Shown in pieces: positions 61,735 through 64,000 of a DNA stretch of 64,000 nt. The stretch covers positions 7,130,001-7,194,000 of the forward strand of contig NZ_BAABIS010000001.1 in assembly GCF_039542905.1 (NCBI RefSeq), read 5' to 3'. The first letter of the stretch is position 1. Each line of letters begins with the position of its first letter. A model generated the notes under the pieces. The model was not told the origin of the DNA, ran no database searches, and was given only the letters and a program-made list of their open reading frames with translations. The DNA is from Kitasatospora terrestris (GTDB lineage: Bacteria > Actinomycetota > Actinomycetes > Streptomycetales > Streptomycetaceae). The position numbers and the translations under genes are program-made.

Positions 61735-63243
61735 ATGACCCACGCATTCGCAGGCCGCGAGATCTGGTTCCTCACCGGCAGCCAGGGCCTCTACGGCCAG
61801 GACACCCTGCGCCAGGTCGCCGACCAGTCCCGCGCCATCGCCGACCAGCTGGACGCTGATCCGGCCGTGGCGGTGCGGATCGTCTGGAAGCCGGTCCTCA
61901 CCGACGCCGACGCGATCCGCCGGATCTGCCTGGACGCCAACGCCGACGACACCTGCATCGGCCTGATCGCCTGGATGCACACCTTCTCCCCGGCGAAGAT
62001 GTGGATCGCCGGCCTGGACGCGCTGCGCAAGCCGCTGCTCCACCTGCACACCCAGGCCAACCGTGAACTGCCCTGGTCCACCATCGACATGGACTTCATG
62101 AACCTGAACCAGGCCGCCCACGGCGACCGCGAGTTCGGCTTCGTGCAGGCCCGCCTCGGCGTTTCCCGCAAGACCGTCGCCGGCCACGTCTCCGACCCGA
62201 CCGTGGCGCGCCGGGTCGGCGCCTGGGCCCGCGCGGCCGCCGGCCGCGCCGAACTCGCCACCCTGCGCCTGGCCCGGTTCGGCGACAACATGCGCGACGT
62301 CGCCGTCACCGAGGGCGACAAGGTCGAGGCCCAGCGGCGCTTCGGCGTCTCCGTCAACACCTACGGCGTCAACGACCTGGTCGCCGCCGTGGACGCGGTC
62401 GCCGACAGCGCGGTCACCGAGCTGGTCAAGGACTACGACCAGCGCTACCGTCTGGCGCCCGAGCTGCGCCCCGGTGGCGAGCGGCACGCCTCGCTGCGCT
62501 ACGCGGCCCGGATCGAGGCCGGCCTGCGGGGCTTCCTTCAGGAGGGCGGCTTCGGGGCGTTCACCACCAACTTCGAGGACCTGGGGGGCCTGCGCCAGCT
62601 TCCGGGGCTGGCGGTCCAGCGGTTGATGGCCGACGGCTACGGCTTCGGCGGTGAGGGCGACTGGAAGACCTCGGTGCTGCTGCGGACCCTGAAGACGGTC
62701 GCCTCCGGCCTGCCCGGTGGCACGTCCTTCATGGAGGACTACACCTACCACCTGGAGCCGGGGCGGGAGGTGATCCTGGGCGCGCACATGCTGGAGGTCT
62801 GTCCGTCGATCGCCGCCGCGGTGCCGTCGTGCGAGGTGCACCCGCTGGGGATCGGCGGCCGGGAGGACCCGGTGCGGCTGGTCTTCGACGCCGAGCCGGG
62901 CCCCGCGGTGGTGGTCGGTCTGGCCGACATGGGCGAGCGGTTCCGGCTGGTCGCCAACGAGATCGACGTGGTCGACCCCGCGGAGCCGCTGCCCGCCCTG
63001 CCGGTCGCCCGCGCGGTCTGGAAGCCCCGCCCGGACCTGCGGACCTCCACCGAGGCGTGGCTGACCGCCGGCGCGCCCCACCACACGGTGCTCTCCCGCG
63101 CCGTGGGCACCGAGGAACTGGAGGACCTCGCCGAGATGCTCGCCACCGAGCTGGTGGTGATCGACCAGGACACCAGCATCCGCCGCTTCACCCGCGAACT
63201 GCGCTGGAACCAGGCCTACTACCGCCTCGCCCAGGGCTTCTGA
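61735..63243 (+). CDS. araA: L-arabinose isomerase
   Basis: A 502-residue enzyme; ATG at 61735 follows TAAGGAG, which overlaps the araD stop. Family motifs: EIWFLTGSQGLYG, HTQANRELPWSTIDMDFMNL, NQAAHGDREFGFVQARL, and EGDWKTSVLLRTLK with FMEDYTYHLEPG, which holds catalytic Glu and metal ligands. It isomerises L-arabinose to L-ribulose, the first intracellular step. Gene order B-D-A behind the importer is typical of actinobacterial arabinose operons. Confidence 0.96.
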   Translation: MTHAFAGREIWFLTGSQGLYGQDTLRQVADQSRAIADQLDADPAVAVRIVWKPVLTDADAIRRICLDANADDTCIGLIAWMHTFSPAKMWIAGLDALRKPLLHLHTQANRELPWSTIDMDFMNLNQAAHGDREFGFVQARLGVSRKTVAGHVSDPTVARRVGAWARAAAGRAELATLRLARFGDNMRDVAVTEGDKVEAQRRFGVSVNTYGVNDLVAAVDAVADSAVTELVKDYDQRYRLAPELRPGGERHASLRYAARIEAGLRGFLQEGGFGAFTTNFEDLGGLRQLPGLAVQRLMADGYGFGGEGDWKTSVLLRTLKTVASGLPGGTSFMEDYTYHLEPGREVILGAHMLEVCPSIAAAVPSCEVHPLGIGGREDPVRLVFDAEPGPAVVVGLADMGERFRLVANEIDVVDPAEPLPALPVARAVWKPRPDLRTSTEAWLTAGAPHHTVLSRAVGTEELEDLAEMLATELVVIDQDTSIRRFTRELRWNQAYYRLAQGF

Positions 63244-63415
63244 GCCGAAGCCGCCCACACGCACCGCCGATCCGCAGTCTGCTGCGCCGCTCTCGTCCGG
63301 ACGGGATGAGAACCGTATGCCTCCGGATGGCGATCCCTGTCACCCAGGACCGACGGCGCCCGTGTACCCGGGGCGTCGTCGTCCCTTCCCGTGCCGTAGG
63401 CCCAACGGAGTTGCC

Positions 63416-64000
63416 GTGCCGCTCGAATCAGGTGCCAGTCCCGCGCGACTGAGAATCGCCCAGTCCCAGGTCGCGCCGCTCCCCGACGGCCGGTGGATCA
63501 CCCGCTGGACCTTCGGCGCTCCGGGTGGCGTCATGGCGGAAGTGCTGAGCCTCGGGGCCCGCCTCGAAGCCATCCACGTGCCCGACCGGGACGGTCACCG
63601 CACCAACGTCGTCCTCGGAGGCGGGCAGGTCGCGGAACTGCTGGGCGGAGCGGCGTACTTCGGGGCAACGGTCGGCCGGTACGCCAACCGCGTGGCCGGT
63701 GGCGAGCTGCCCCTGGGCGGTGCCGTCCACCAGCTCGCCACCCAGGACACCGGGCACACCCTGCACGGGGGACCGGACGGCTTCGCGACCCGGCTGTGGG
63801 AAGGCGTGCCCGTCCGGAAGGACGGGCGCGTCGGGGTCCGGCTGCGCCTGCACAGCCCGGACGGCGACCAGGGCTTCCCCGGCGCACTCACCGCCGAGGT
63901 CAGCTACCTCCTCGATGCCGACGGCGAGTTGACCATCGAGTACGGGGCCACCAGCGACGCGTCCACCGTGGTCAACCTCACCAACCACGCCTACTTCAAC
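63416..64000 (+). CDS. aldose 1-epimerase (mutarotase), 3' end beyond the window
   Basis: The first 195 codons of a galactose-mutarotase-family gene; GTG at 63416 follows ACGGAG. It shows TNVVLGGG, YFGATVGRYANRVAGG, HTLHGGPDGFATRLWEG and the family hallmark VVNLTNHAYFN just before the window ends. It should equilibrate alpha and beta anomers of the imported sugar, helping araA. It lies 172 bases after araA and may belong to the same operon. Confidence 0.9.
   Translation, partial: MPLESGASPARLRIAQSQVAPLPDGRWITRWTFGAPGGVMAEVLSLGARLEAIHVPDRDGHRTNVVLGGGQVAELLGGAAYFGATVGRYANRVAGGELPLGGAVHQLATQDTGHTLHGGPDGFATRLWEGVPVRKDGRVGVRLRLHSPDGDQGFPGALTAEVSYLLDADGELTIEYGATSDASTVVNLTNHAYFN

Overview
The window is about 64 kb of very GC-rich DNA with strongly C/G-ending codons, AGGAGG-type ribosome binding sites, frequent GTG starts, many lipoprotein, Sec and Tat export signals, and actinobacterial families (DUF4383, SpoIIE/RsbW-type ATPases with STAS partners, AbfB-fused ECF sigma factor, TipAS). 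This points to Streptomyces, Kitasatospora or a close relative. No rRNA, tRNA, CRISPR, transposase or prophage genes were seen, so it looks like chromosomal arm or accessory DNA.

Layout. 1-9.1 kb: the tail of an unknown gene, a fasciclin lipoprotein, two divergent glycosyltransferases (GT4-like and GT1-like), a MarR/MMPL efflux pair and a TspO protein. 9.3-23.5 kb: a candidate cyanophycin (multi-L-arginyl-poly-aspartate) utilisation island. It holds three secreted cyanophycinase-family serine peptidases, a complete polar amino-acid or dipeptide ABC transporter plus a second, orphan binding protein, an M20 metallopeptidase that could split beta-Asp-Arg, an aspartase-type lyase and an RpiR-family regulator. 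A shared inverted element (WTACA, about 23 bases, TGTAW) lies before five of its genes. A DUF4383 gene, a decayed gene and a MerR/LitR-like regulator sit inside the island. 23.7-35.7 kb: stress and signalling genes: a TipAS-domain protein, three anti-sigma-type ATPases with two STAS antagonists, an L,D-transpeptidase, a PRC-barrel protein, two near-identical SRPBCC genes on a 505-bp direct repeat, small membrane proteins and small regulators.

36-54 kb: a plant cell-wall (arabinoxylan and arabinan) degradation island. A membrane-linked ECF sigma factor fused to an arabinofuranose-binding AbfB domain is followed by a GH10-CBM13-GH62 fusion enzyme, a CBM13-GH62 enzyme, two more GH10 xylanases, a CE1 esterase, a GH127 beta-L-arabinofuranosidase with six lectin repeats, a LacI repressor and a third GH62 enzyme. 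54.2-64 kb: a galactofuranose/arabinose-type ABC importer and araB-araD-araA, followed by a mutarotase gene cut by the window edge.

How it works together. The 36-64 kb half looks like a full route from extracellular debranching and cleavage of arabinoxylan, through L-arabinose uptake, to the pentose phosphate pathway. Five TGTTAGCGCTAACA-like palindromes before its genes suggest control by the local LacI protein, with a second palindrome type (TTTCGAAA arms) before one xylanase. The 9-23 kb half looks like extracellular depolymerisation of cyanophycin, uptake of beta-Asp-Arg, hydrolysis to Asp and Arg, and deamination of Asp to fumarate. Two recent duplications (a 926-bp inverted repeat carrying GH62 and a 505-bp direct repeat carrying an SRPBCC gene) show active recombination.
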